This document shows positions 14,974 to 23,495 of a stretch of 40,439 nt of DNA, piece by piece. Numbering within the stretch: the first letter of the stretch is position 1; each line of letters begins with the position of its first letter. The translations under genes and the position numbers were made by a program. The DNA lies in assembly GCA_025359905.1 (NCBI GenBank), contig JANYDF010000102.1:1-40439 (forward strand), in the 5' to 3' direction. The notes beneath the pieces were generated by a model that saw only the letters and a list, made by a program, of their open reading frames with translations, did not search any database and was not told where the DNA came from. The stretch comes from Rhodospirillales bacterium. Lineage in GTDB: Bacteria; Pseudomonadota; Alphaproteobacteria; Acetobacterales; Acetobacteraceae.

Positions 14974-15678
14974 ATGAGCCTCGAAAAAGTCGCCGTACTG
15001 ACCGCCGCCGGCAGCGGCATGGGCGCTGCCGCCGCGCGCAAACTGGCGGCTGACGGATTCAAGATCGCCATCCTGTCGTCGTCCGGCAAGGGCGAGGCGC
15101 TGGCCGAGGAACTGGGCGGGCTTGGCGTCACCGGCTCCAACCAGTCGCCCGCCGATTTGCAGCGGCTAGCGGACGAGACGATGCAACGCTGGGGCCGCAT
15201 CGATGTGCTGGTGAACAGCGCCGGGCACGGCCCGCGCGCCGCCATTTTGGACATCACCGACGAGCAGTGGCACACCGGGCTCGACGTGTATTTGCTGAAC
15301 GTGGTGCGCGCCACCCGCATCGTGGCGCCGATCATGGTGCAGCAGAAGGCCGGCGCGATCATCAACATTTCGACCGCCTGGGCGTTCGAGCCGAGTGCGA
15401 TGTTCCCGACCTCGGGCGTGTTCCGCGCGGGTCTTGCCGCCTACACCAAGATTTTCGCCGAGCAGTTCGCGCCCGACAATGTGCGGATGAACAACGTGCT
15501 GCCCGGTTGGATTGACAGCCTGCCCGCCACCGACGAACGCCGCCGCAGCGTGCCGATGCAGCGCTACGGCACCAGCGAGGAAATCGCCGCCACCGTGGCG
15601 TTCCTGGCATCGAGCGGTGCGGGTTACATCACCGGGCAGAACCTGCGCGTCGATGGCGGTATTACCCGTTCGGTCTGA
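14974..15678 (+). CDS. SDR family protein lacking the usual catalytic Tyr-Lys
   Basis: The 234-residue protein has the Rossmann fold of short-chain dehydrogenases: cofactor loop TAAGSGMGAAAARKLA (residues 11-26), VLVNSAGHGP (NNAG equivalent), GAIINISTAWA (catalytic serine region) and PGWIDSLP, ending in ITGQNLRVDGGITRSV. Where YxxxK is expected, before GLAAYTKIFAEQ, the sequence reads TSGVFRAG, aligning Ser for Tyr and Arg for Lys. It may be a non-catalytic or differently acting member. The serine of the triad is kept. The gene is flanked by two copies of the GATGGGT palindrome. Confidence 0.8.
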   Translation: MSLEKVAVLTAAGSGMGAAAARKLAADGFKIAILSSSGKGEALAEELGGLGVTGSNQSPADLQRLADETMQRWGRIDVLVNSAGHGPRAAILDITDEQWHTGLDVYLLNVVRATRIVAPIMVQQKAGAIINISTAWAFEPSAMFPTSGVFRAGLAAYTKIFAEQFAPDNVRMNNVLPGWIDSLPATDERRRSVPMQRYGTSEEIAATVAFLASSGAGYITGQNLRVDGGITRSV

Positions 15679-15680
15679 CT

Positions 15681-15730
15681 GTAGGATGGGTGCAACCCAT
15701 CGTGGGTTCGATAGGTTTCACCCGTCCTGC
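15681..15730. repeat. Long imperfect palindrome, dispersed-repeat copy 2
   Basis: Two 21-base arms (15681-15701 and 15710-15730) pair with four mismatches, one of them a possible G-U pair, around an eight-base loop. The left arm contains GATGGGT-GCA-ACCCATC, the same small palindrome as at 14934. Such GTAGGATGGGT elements are scattered in many proteobacterial genomes. It sits in the convergent junction of the SDR and nhaA genes, and its right arm covers the stop and last three codons of nhaA. Confidence 0.7.
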
Positions 15731-16899
15731 GATTTTTGCCTGGGGCCGAGGGCGAGGATGGCAACCCCTGCCAGCGCCGACAGCAGCGATGCCGCGAATA
15801 CTGCCGCCTTGACCTCGGCCTGCCGGGCCACAACGGCGAACGCCAGATGGCCGATGAACAGGCTGACGGTGAAACCGATGCCGCACAGCACCGCCGCCCC
15901 GGCAAGTCCGCGCCAGGACAGTTGCGCGGGCAGATGCACCAGCCGCGCCTTCACCCCGAGCCACGTCGCGCCGAATACGCCGAGCGGCTTGCCAAGCAAT
16001 AGCCCCAGGAAAATGCCCAGCGCCACCGGGCCGGTCAGCATTGTCCAGGACAAGGCTTGCAATCGCAGCCCGGCATTGGCCAGGGCGAACAGCGGCAGTA
16101 CGGCATAAGCAACCCAGTTCAGCAGCAAACGCTCCAGCGCATGGGCCGGAACTTCCCCATCGTGCTCGCGCATTGGCACCACGAACGCCACCGCCATCCC
16201 CGCCAGTGTAGGATGCACGCCAGAGCGGGCGAGGCAGGCCCAGAGCAGCACAAAGCCCATCATGTAGGCCCCGAGAGCGCGAACCCCGGCGCGGTTCAAC
16301 ACGGCGAGCCCGAGCCATACCGCGCCACCCGCCGCGAGTGCTGCCGGATCGAGTTGCACGGTGTAGAACACCGCGATGATGACGATGGCGGCGAGATCGT
16401 CCAGGATGGCCAGCGCGGTCAGGAACACGCGCAGTCCGGCCGGCACAAGGCGGCCCAGCACACGCAGCACAGTCAGCGAAAAGGCGATGTCGGTGGCGAC
16501 CGGGATGGCCCAGCCGCGCAACGCGGCCGGATCGCGCCAGGCAAACGCCGCGTAGATGAGAGCCGGAACCAGCATGCCGCCCGCCGCCGCCATCGCCGGG
16601 GCGGCAGCACGGGGCAATGAGGCCAATTGGCCATCGACCAGTTCACGGCGGATTTCCAAGCCAACCAGCAGGAAGAACAGGGCCATCAGCCCATCGTTCA
16701 CCCAACCGCCAAGCGGCAGCACAAAGGCCAGGCTGCCGGCGCTCACGCCGAACGGCAATGCCAGCACGGCATCGTACAGCGGCGCAACGGGTGAATTAGC
16801 CAGCGCGAGGGCTGCGATAGCGGCTGCAATCAGCACCGGGCCACCGGCCGCCCCGCCTGCGAAGGCAGCCTTCAGTCTGGGAAAGATCGCACCGCGCAC
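15718..16899 (-). CDS. nhaA: Na+/H+ antiporter NhaA
   Basis: The 393-residue membrane protein exchanges sodium for protons across the inner membrane. It has about twelve hydrophobic spans and the key acidic residues: the Asp pair in AILDDLAAI (Asp167-Asp168), an Asp in VATDIAFSL (Asp137), and FFLLVGLEIRREL (residues 75-87), a hallmark of the family. The start is set at GTG 16897-16899, seven bases after GGAGG; a TTG immediately before it is also possible. Its C-terminal codons are built from a dispersed palindrome. It lies 52 bp downstream of korB on the same strand. Confidence 0.93.
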   Translation of the reverse strand: MRGAIFPRLKAAFAGGAAGGPVLIAAAIAALALANSPVAPLYDAVLALPFGVSAGSLAFVLPLGGWVNDGLMALFFLLVGLEIRRELVDGQLASLPRAAAPAMAAAGGMLVPALIYAAFAWRDPAALRGWAIPVATDIAFSLTVLRVLGRLVPAGLRVFLTALAILDDLAAIVIIAVFYTVQLDPAALAAGGAVWLGLAVLNRAGVRALGAYMMGFVLLWACLARSGVHPTLAGMAVAFVVPMREHDGEVPAHALERLLLNWVAYAVLPLFALANAGLRLQALSWTMLTGPVALGIFLGLLLGKPLGVFGATWLGVKARLVHLPAQLSWRGLAGAAVLCGIGFTVSLFIGHLAFAVVARQAEVKAAVFAASLLSALAGVAILALGPRQKSQDG

Positions 16900-16951
16900 C
16901 AAGCTGCCTCCGCCGCTTCACACGGCGGAAGCGCAGGCATCCTCTAGCAGA

Positions 16952-18007
16952 TCAGCGCAGTGCTGCGTTCAATTTCGCCAGCGCCGCTGAACCGGGGATC
17001 AGATCCGCCTCGCCGAGCGAATTGAGCGGCGTGGCGGTGGTTTGCAGGTGGTCGTGCAATTCCTCCGAGTCCGGATCGACATACAGCAACCCGGTCACGA
17101 TCTCGCCCGCCGCCGTGTGCTTCTGCAAATAGCCGAGCGCCGACACGCGGTCATGCGGGTCGTATTCTTGGCTGATCTTGCGCAGCTTGAGCAGCGAGCC
17201 GTCGTGCTGGGTCACCACTTCCACCGTGCCGGGGGCGTAGTCGGTGGTGATTTCCTTCCGCAACGGCAGGAAGTCCAGCATGTTCACCGCTTCGTTATGC
17301 TCGCGCACATAGTCGAAGCTTTTGGTGCTGCCGACGTGATTGTTGAACTGCACGCAGGGCGATATGCAGTCGATAAACGCCGCCCCTTTGTGGTTCAGCG
17401 CCGCCTTGATCAACGGCACCAACTGCGCCTTATCGCCGGAGAAGCTGCGCGCGACGAAGGTGGCGCCCAGTTGCATCGCCATGCCGACCAGATCGATGGC
17501 CGAATCGACGTTCTCGCCGCCCTTTGTGTTGCGTGCGCCACGATCCGAAGTGGCGGAGAACTGGCCCTTGGTGAGACCGTACACGCCGTTGTTCTCGACG
17601 ATGTAGACCATGTTCACGCCGCGCCGCATGGCGTGGGCGAACTGGCCGAGGCCGATGGAGGCGCTGTCGCCGTCGCCCGAGACGCCGAGATAGATCAGAT
17701 CGCGGTTGGCGAGATTCGCTCCGGTTAGCACGCTCGGCATACGCCCATGGACGGAATTGAAGCCATGCGCGGTGCCAAGGAAATAGGTCGGCGTCTTGGA
17801 CGAGCAACCGATCCCGGAGAGCTTGGCAATACGGTGCGGCGCGATGCCGAGTTCATAGACCGCGTGAATAATCGCCGCGCTGATCGAATCGTGCCCGCAC
17901 CCGGCGCAGAGCGTCGAGATGGCGCCTTCGTAGTCGCGCCGTGTCAGGCCGAGCGCGTTGGTCGGCGCGGACGGGTGAGAAAGCTTCGGCTTGGTGAGGA
18001 AGGTCAT
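16952..18007 (-). CDS. korB: 2-oxoacid:ferredoxin oxidoreductase, beta subunit
   Basis: The 351-residue subunit binds thiamine pyrophosphate and the proximal [4Fe-4S] cluster. The CAGCGHD (C34, C37), GIGCSS (C68) and ISPC (C218) cysteines fit the cluster ligands of this superfamily, and GVSGDGDSASIG with the later ENNGVYGLTKGQ is the cofactor motif. Members oxidatively decarboxylate 2-oxoacids, most often 2-oxoglutarate in this subgroup, and pass electrons to ferredoxin. Its ATG overlaps the TGA of korA (ATGA). With korA and the upstream flavoprotein it forms a compact operon. Confidence 0.92.
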   Translation of the reverse strand: MTFLTKPKLSHPSAPTNALGLTRRDYEGAISTLCAGCGHDSISAAIIHAVYELGIAPHRIAKLSGIGCSSKTPTYFLGTAHGFNSVHGRMPSVLTGANLANRDLIYLGVSGDGDSASIGLGQFAHAMRRGVNMVYIVENNGVYGLTKGQFSATSDRGARNTKGGENVDSAIDLVGMAMQLGATFVARSFSGDKAQLVPLIKAALNHKGAAFIDCISPCVQFNNHVGSTKSFDYVREHNEAVNMLDFLPLRKEITTDYAPGTVEVVTQHDGSLLKLRKISQEYDPHDRVSALGYLQKHTAAGEIVTGLLYVDPDSEELHDHLQTTATPLNSLGEADLIPGSAALAKLNAALR

Positions 18008-19848
18008 GTTGCGGCCTTACGAAGTGGCACGACTTTCGCGGCGTTGATGGAGTTAGCGATCGCGGCGCAAATGAGCCGCGCGGTGATCGGCGTACCGTCG
18101 TAGTGCAGCACGCGCACCAGCCGCGCCGGATCGATCTCGCCTTCGTTGATCAGCAATGTGCGCAACTGAGCATCACGGTTCTGCTCGACGACGAACACCT
18201 TGTCGTGGGCTGCCACGAAGTCCAGCACATCGTCATGGAACGGGAAGGCGCGCACTCGGAGCAGATTGAGCGAGACGCCTTGTGCGGCTAGCAACTCCAC
18301 CGCCTCGTCCATCGCAGGGGCCGTAGAGCCATAATAGATCGCGCCGTATTTGGCCCCCTCTGCCGCGTCGCGGCGGATCGGGCGCGGCACGTACTGCTTG
18401 GCCGATTCGAACTTCAGCAGCAACCGCTCCATGTTGCGCTGATAGACCGGACCTTCCTCGGTATACTTGGCGTATTCGTCGCGGCTGGTGCCACGCGTAA
18501 AGAATGCGCCCTTGCTGGGGTGGGCACCCGGATAGGTGCGATAGGCAATGCCGTCGTGATCGACATCCAGATAGCGGCCAAACGTCCGCCCACTGTCCAG
18601 ATCGGCGGCGGTCATGACCTTGCCGCGATCCATCTTGCGGCTGTCGTCCCAAGTGAACGGCGCCGACAGCCGGTCGTTCATGCCGATATCCAAATCGAGC
18701 AGCACGAACACCGGGGTTTGCAGCCGGTCAGCCAGATCGAACGACTGGGCGGCAAATTCGAAGCACTCATGCGGGTCTTGCGGCAACAGCACCACGTGTT
18801 TGGTGTCGCCGTGCGAGGCATAGGCGCACACGGTGATGTCGCATTGCTGGGTGCGCGTCGGCATCCCGGTGGACGGCCCGGCGCGCTGCACGTCGAAGAT
18901 CACCGCCGGAATCTCAGCGAAATACGCCAGCCCGAGAAATTCCTGCATCAGCGAGATGCCGGGGCCCGATGTAGCGGTGAACGCGCGCGATCCGTTCCAA
19001 CCCGCGCCGATCACCATGCCAATCGAAGCAAGCTCGTCCTCGGCCTGCACAATGGCGTAGCGGCCATGCCCGGTTTCGGCGTCGGTGCGATAACGCTTGC
19101 AGTAGCGGATGAACGCTTCGGCCAGCGAGGTGGACGGCGTGATCGGATACCACGCGCATACCGTGGCCCCGCCGTAGACGCTGCCGAGCCCGGCGGCGGT
19201 GTTGCCATCGATGAAGATGCGGTCGCCGACCTTGTCGCGGCGGTGCACCTGCAAGCCGAGCGGGCATGGCAGATTGGCCAGCGCATAATCGCGGCCCTTG
19301 CGGAACGCCTGCACGTTCGGCGCGATCAGCTTTTCTTTGGACTTGAATTGTTCGGCCAGTAGCGTTTCCACCACCTCCGGCTCGATATTCAACAAGGCCG
19401 AAAGTGCGCCGATATAGATGGTGTTCTTGAACAACTGGCGCTGCCGCGAGTCGGTATATTCGCGGTTGCAAATCTCGGTCAGTGGCATACCCACCACGGT
19501 GATGTCGCTGCGCAGATCGCGGGCCGGTTTAGTCGAGTCGTAGAACAGATAGCCGCCCGGTTCGATGCTGGCGACGTCCTTGTCCCAGGTCTGCGGGTTC
19601 ATCGCCACCATCAGATCGGTGCCGCCGCGCGCGCCGAGATGGCCTGCCTCGGAGACACGCACCTCATACCAGGTCGGCAAACCCTGAATGTTAGACGGGA
19701 AGATGTTGCGCGGTGTGGCCGGCACGCCCATGCGCAGGATGGATTGAGCAAACAGCCGGTTCGCACTTGCCGAGCCGGAGCCGTTGATGTTGGCGAATCG
19801 GACGACGAAGTCGTTGATGCGCTGTTGCGGGGCGTGGTTCAGGCTCAT
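18004..19848 (-). CDS. korA: 2-oxoacid:ferredoxin oxidoreductase, fused gamma-alpha subunit
   Basis: The 614-residue subunit carries the gamma domain first (about residues 10-190: FANINGSGSASANRLFAQ, LPTWYEVRVSEAGHLG) and then the alpha domain with YPITPSTSLAEAF and the long GPGISLMQEFLGLAYFAEIP and VQRAGPSTGMPTRTQQ stretches. This gamma-alpha fusion is usual for the two-subunit KorAB enzymes found in aerobes such as Mycobacterium. The YPITPST and TGMPTRTQQ motifs face thiamine pyrophosphate and the oxoacid. ATG at 19846-19848 overlaps the TGA of the upstream flavoprotein; a longer reading frame exists but is not needed. Confidence 0.92.
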   Translation of the reverse strand: MSLNHAPQQRINDFVVRFANINGSGSASANRLFAQSILRMGVPATPRNIFPSNIQGLPTWYEVRVSEAGHLGARGGTDLMVAMNPQTWDKDVASIEPGGYLFYDSTKPARDLRSDITVVGMPLTEICNREYTDSRQRQLFKNTIYIGALSALLNIEPEVVETLLAEQFKSKEKLIAPNVQAFRKGRDYALANLPCPLGLQVHRRDKVGDRIFIDGNTAAGLGSVYGGATVCAWYPITPSTSLAEAFIRYCKRYRTDAETGHGRYAIVQAEDELASIGMVIGAGWNGSRAFTATSGPGISLMQEFLGLAYFAEIPAVIFDVQRAGPSTGMPTRTQQCDITVCAYASHGDTKHVVLLPQDPHECFEFAAQSFDLADRLQTPVFVLLDLDIGMNDRLSAPFTWDDSRKMDRGKVMTAADLDSGRTFGRYLDVDHDGIAYRTYPGAHPSKGAFFTRGTSRDEYAKYTEEGPVYQRNMERLLLKFESAKQYVPRPIRRDAAEGAKYGAIYYGSTAPAMDEAVELLAAQGVSLNLLRVRAFPFHDDVLDFVAAHDKVFVVEQNRDAQLRTLLINEGEIDPARLVRVLHYDGTPITARLICAAIANSINAAKVVPLRKAAT

Positions 19849-21635
19849 GCGTGGGCAACCTCGCGGGTGCCGACTTGCGCCAGATCGATCAGGAAGCGCT
19901 GCATGTCCCAGGCGCCGGTTGGGCACCGTTCGGCGCACATGCCGCAATGCAGGCAGACATCTTCGTCCTTGGCCATGATGCGGCCGGTTTTCAGTCCGTG
20001 CGACACATACAGCGCCTGGGTCAAATTAACCGACGGCGCGTTCAACCGCTGGCGCAATTCCGGTTCGTCGCCGTCAGCGGTGAAGCTGATGCAATCCACT
20101 GGGCAGATATCCACGCAGGCATCGCATTCGATGCACAGCTTGGGCGTAAACACGGTCTGCACATCGCAGTTCAGGCAGCGTTGCGCTTCCTTGAAGGCCA
20201 GTTCCAGATCGAATCCGAGCTCCACTTCCTCGGCGATGTCGGCCAGCGCCAGCGATTTTTCCAGATGCGGCACTTTGAAGCGCAGATCGATGGAGACGTC
20301 GTTGTCGTAGCTCCATTCATGGATGCCCATCTTCTGGCTGACCAGATGCACATCCGGGTCCGGCCGCAGGGCCACATCCTCGCCGCGCAGGAACAGGTCG
20401 ATGGAGATCGCCGCCTGATGCCCGTGCGCCACCGCCCAGATGATGTTCTTCGGGCCGAACGCCGCATCGCCGCCGAAGAACACGTTGGGCAGCGTGGATT
20501 GCAGCGTGTCCTTGTTCAGCACCGGCATGCCGCGCTTGTCGAACGCTACGCCGGAATCACGCTCGATCCACGGGAAAGAGTTCTCCTGGCCGACCGCGAC
20601 CAGCACATCGTCGGCCTCCAGGAAAATCTCCGGCTCGCCAGTTGGCACCAGATCGCGATTGCCGTCGGCGTCGTACACCGCATGAACCTTCTGGAAGGTC
20701 ATGCCGGTCAGCTTGCCCGCCTCGTGGACGAAGGCCACCGGCACCATGAAATTGAGGATCGGAATATCCTCGTTCATCGCGTCGGTCTTTTCCCACGGCG
20801 AGGCTTTCATCTCGTCGAAACCGCTGCGCACCACCACTTTCACCTCGGCGCCACCCAGGCGGCGGGCGGAGCGGCAGCAATCCATCGCGGTATTGCCGCC
20901 GCCGAGCACCAGCACGCGGCGGCCGATGGCTTTGATGTGGCCGAACGACACCGAGGACAGCCAGTCGATCCCGATATGGATGTTCTCGCCAGCTTCCTGG
21001 CGGCCAGGGATGTGCAGGTCACGGCCACGCGGCGCGCCGCAGCCGATGAACACCGCGTCGTAACCCTGGCCGAGCAGGCCCTTCAGGCTGTCGATGCGCT
21101 GGCCGAAGCGGGTTTGGACGCCGAGGTCCAGCACGTAGCCAACCTCCTCGTCGATCACGCTCTCGGGCAGGCGGAATTTGGGGATCTGGCTGCGAATGAA
21201 GCCGCCGCCACGCTGGGCGCCGTCGAATACCGTGACGTCGTAGCCCGCCGCCGCAAGGTCGCGCGCCACGCTGAGCGAGGCAGGGCCCGCGCCGACGCAG
21301 GCGACGGACTTGCCGCGCCGCGCCGTGGGCGCCACCGGCATCCGGTGCGCCACGTCGCCCTTGTAGTCGGCGGCGACGCGCTTGAGCCGGCAGATCGCCA
21401 CCGGCTCCTCCTCCACGCGCCCGCGCCGGCAGGCCGGTTCGCAGGGCCGGTCGCAGGTACGGCCGAGCACGCCCGGAAAGACATTGGATTTCCAGTTGAC
21501 CATGTAGGCATCGTCATACCGGCCGGCGGCGATGAGCCTGATATATTCTGGGACCGGGGTATGGGCCGGACAGGCCCACTGGCAATCGACCACTTTGTGA
21601 AAGTAGCCGGGGTCGCGAACGTCCGTGGACTGCAA
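19845..21635 (-). CDS. GltD-type flavoprotein with ferredoxin tail, KOR partner
   Basis: The 596-residue protein joins three parts. Residues 1-100 are the cysteine-rich [4Fe-4S] module of glutamate synthase small subunits (C18, C22, C61, C65, C69). Residues 105-440 are a two-dinucleotide oxidoreductase with an FAD site (VACVGAGPASLSVARDLA) and an NAD(P) site (RVLVLGGGNTAMDCC). Residues 495-575 are a two-cluster ferredoxin: C501-C504-C507-C511 and C561-C564-C567-C571. It probably carries electrons between KorAB and NAD(P). It opens the operon and is overlapped with korA. It starts at a TTG (21633-21635), supported by AGGAAGG eight bases upstream. Confidence 0.85.
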   Translation of the reverse strand: MQSTDVRDPGYFHKVVDCQWACPAHTPVPEYIRLIAAGRYDDAYMVNWKSNVFPGVLGRTCDRPCEPACRRGRVEEEPVAICRLKRVAADYKGDVAHRMPVAPTARRGKSVACVGAGPASLSVARDLAAAGYDVTVFDGAQRGGGFIRSQIPKFRLPESVIDEEVGYVLDLGVQTRFGQRIDSLKGLLGQGYDAVFIGCGAPRGRDLHIPGRQEAGENIHIGIDWLSSVSFGHIKAIGRRVLVLGGGNTAMDCCRSARRLGGAEVKVVVRSGFDEMKASPWEKTDAMNEDIPILNFMVPVAFVHEAGKLTGMTFQKVHAVYDADGNRDLVPTGEPEIFLEADDVLVAVGQENSFPWIERDSGVAFDKRGMPVLNKDTLQSTLPNVFFGGDAAFGPKNIIWAVAHGHQAAISIDLFLRGEDVALRPDPDVHLVSQKMGIHEWSYDNDVSIDLRFKVPHLEKSLALADIAEEVELGFDLELAFKEAQRCLNCDVQTVFTPKLCIECDACVDICPVDCISFTADGDEPELRQRLNAPSVNLTQALYVSHGLKTGRIMAKDEDVCLHCGMCAERCPTGAWDMQRFLIDLAQVGTREVAHA

Positions 21636-21676
21636 GACGCGTTCCTTCCTGGTCCGGCCGGTAAGTCTGGCACGGT

Positions 21677-21698
21677 GTTTGGCCGCAGTATGCCAAAC
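21677..21698. promoter_or_regulatory. Inverted repeat upstream of the kor operon
   Basis: GTTTGGC (21677-21683) and GCCAAAC (21692-21698) are perfect 7-bp arms with an eight-base spacer, 42 bp before the first gene of the operon. The 119 bp gap holds no other clear signal. It may be an operator or part of the promoter region; no regulator was identified. Confidence 0.35.
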
Positions 21699-21754
21699 CG
21701 CGCCGAACCGCAGCTATCCAGCAGCCGGATGGCTGCCATGCCCGTCTTGACGCA

Positions 21755-22912
21755 TCAACTGTGGCGGCGCGGACCCGGCGGCCGCAATCCGCGGCTCGTG
21801 GCGGCGAGCACAGCGAGGCCAGCGATCCCGGCGAGCACAACGAGCAACGCTGCCGGCAGGCCGAAGCGCTGCGCCACGCCCCCCAGCAACGGCGGCGCGG
21901 CAATCAGTCCGGCGTAGCCCGTGGTCGCGGCGGCGGCGACTCCGTGCGGGCCCTCCAGCCGTCCGGCGGCGCTGAAGACCACCGGCACCACATTGGCCAG
22001 CCCGCCGCCGATCATCACCATGCCCGTGTCCACCAGCAGCGGGCCGGACGCCAGCAGCACCAGGATTTGGCCAACCGCCGCCAGCAAGCTGCCAATCACG
22101 GCCACGCGCACCGGGCCGAACCGGCGCACCACCGGGTCGCCGGTCAGGCGGGCCACCACCATCGCCAAGGAAAACGCGCCAAACGCACTGGCCGCCACAT
22201 CGGCCCCGGTGTGCAGATCGCTGCGCAAATACACGCCGGTCCAGTCCGAAACGGCGCCTTCGGCGGCAAAACACAATCCGGTCAGCGCCGCGACGCCCAG
22301 CATGGCGCGGCCCGGCACCGCCAAGCGCCCGCCGCCGCTGCGCGGGTCCAGCCGCCTGAGGAACAGCGCCGGAATCGACAGCAGCGCTACCAGCGCGCCG
22401 GGCAGGATATACGACGGCAGCAGGTCCAGCCCCCGCGCCGCGCAAAGCCCGGCCACTGCCGAACCAAGTAGCCCGCCACCGCTCCAGAAGCCGTGGAACG
22501 ACGACATGATCGGCGATCCCCAGGCGCGCTCCACCGCCGAGGCGTGGCTGTTCATCGCCACATCCATGCTGCCCTGCATGACACCCAGCAGAATGGCGCT
22601 GGCCAGCAGTGCCGCGCCATCTGGCAGCAATACCGGCAACCACAGCGCCACGGCGCCGCCAAGGCCCGCCAGCGCCGACAGCCGCGCGGTGCCAAGCCGC
22701 GCCGCCAGCAGCCCGGTGACCGGCATCGCGCCAACCGCGCCGAGACTGATCATCAGCAACAGCACGCCAAGCTCGGCGGCAGACAAGCCCCGCGCCTCCT
22801 TGAAGCGTGGCAACGCCGCTGCCCAGGTGCCGAAGATCAGCCCATTGCCCAGGAACAGCGCATGCGTGGCAAGGCGGTCGCGCAGCGGCCGTGTGGCGGT
22901 TTCAACGAGCAT
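21755..22912 (-). CDS. MFS transporter (YbjJ/MosC-like)
   Basis: The 385-residue protein has twelve hydrophobic segments and the major facilitator layout. It resembles the YbjJ/MosC-type group rather than drug exporters: FGTWAAALPRFKEARGLS in the first loop, GVMQGSMDVAMNSHASAVER (about residues 110-129), and SSFHGFWSGGGLLGSA. The substrate is unknown. ATG at 22910-22912 is preferred because GGAG lies eight bases upstream, although the open frame extends further. It is transcribed away from the broken ohr gene and toward the kor operon on the same strand. Confidence 0.85.
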   Translation of the reverse strand: MLVETATRPLRDRLATHALFLGNGLIFGTWAAALPRFKEARGLSAAELGVLLLMISLGAVGAMPVTGLLAARLGTARLSALAGLGGAVALWLPVLLPDGAALLASAILLGVMQGSMDVAMNSHASAVERAWGSPIMSSFHGFWSGGGLLGSAVAGLCAARGLDLLPSYILPGALVALLSIPALFLRRLDPRSGGGRLAVPGRAMLGVAALTGLCFAAEGAVSDWTGVYLRSDLHTGADVAASAFGAFSLAMVVARLTGDPVVRRFGPVRVAVIGSLLAAVGQILVLLASGPLLVDTGMVMIGGGLANVVPVVFSAAGRLEGPHGVAAAATTGYAGLIAAPPLLGGVAQRFGLPAALLVVLAGIAGLAVLAATSRGLRPPGPRRHS

Positions 22913-23003
22913 CACGGCTCCGGGAGAACAGTCGGGGGACGGATTGGAACTGAGCAGGCGCGTCCCATATCCCGGCGCGCGCCATAACACGAGGGATGTC
23001 ACA

Positions 23004-23414
23004 ATGGCTTACACCGCAACTGCTTCGGCTACCGGCGGCCGCAACGGCCATGTCTCGACCGGGGACGGCTTGCTGTCCGCCGATCTATCGATCCCCAAGG
23101 AACTCGGCGGTCCCGGCTAGGCCGGCGCCAGCAACCCGGAAGCCTTCTTCGCCGCCGGCTATGCCGCGTGCTTCGGCAGCGCGGTCGATTACGTCGCCGG
23201 GCTGGCCAAAGTGAAGCATGGCGGCGTGCGGGTCGACGCGCAGGTAACCATCGACATGAACGACACCGGGTTCTTTCTGGCGGTGAAACTGCACGCGCAC
23301 ATCGACGGCGTGGATGCTGCGACCGCCGAAAAACTGGTGCACGAAGCGCATCAGGTCTGCCCGTATTCCAAGGCGACCCGCAACAACATCAGCGTTGAGG
23401 TTTCGGCGGGCTGA
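23004..23414 (+). pseudogene. ohr: Organic hydroperoxide resistance (Ohr) gene with in-frame amber codon
   Basis: Reading from ATG 23004 gives MAYTATASATGGRNGHVS and 38 codons, then TAG at 23118-23120; the same frame continues to TGA at 23412-23414 with the rest of a normal-length Ohr (136 codons including the TAG). Ohr is a small OsmC-family peroxidase that reduces organic peroxides through two reactive cysteines. Both are present (C56 in GYAACFGSA and C119 in HQVCPYSKAT), as are Arg13 and Glu46, typical helper residues. The amber codon sits in the loop GGPG-stop-AGASNPE. No frameshift is needed. It could be a recent nonsense change, a sequencing error, or readthrough. Confidence 0.85.
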
Positions 23415-23495
23415 TAGCGGGCGCAAGCGGCGGATGGCAGCGGCGATCGCCAGCGGGCTAGCTGGTCCGGCAACGCCAAACTGGAGCCATCCGCC

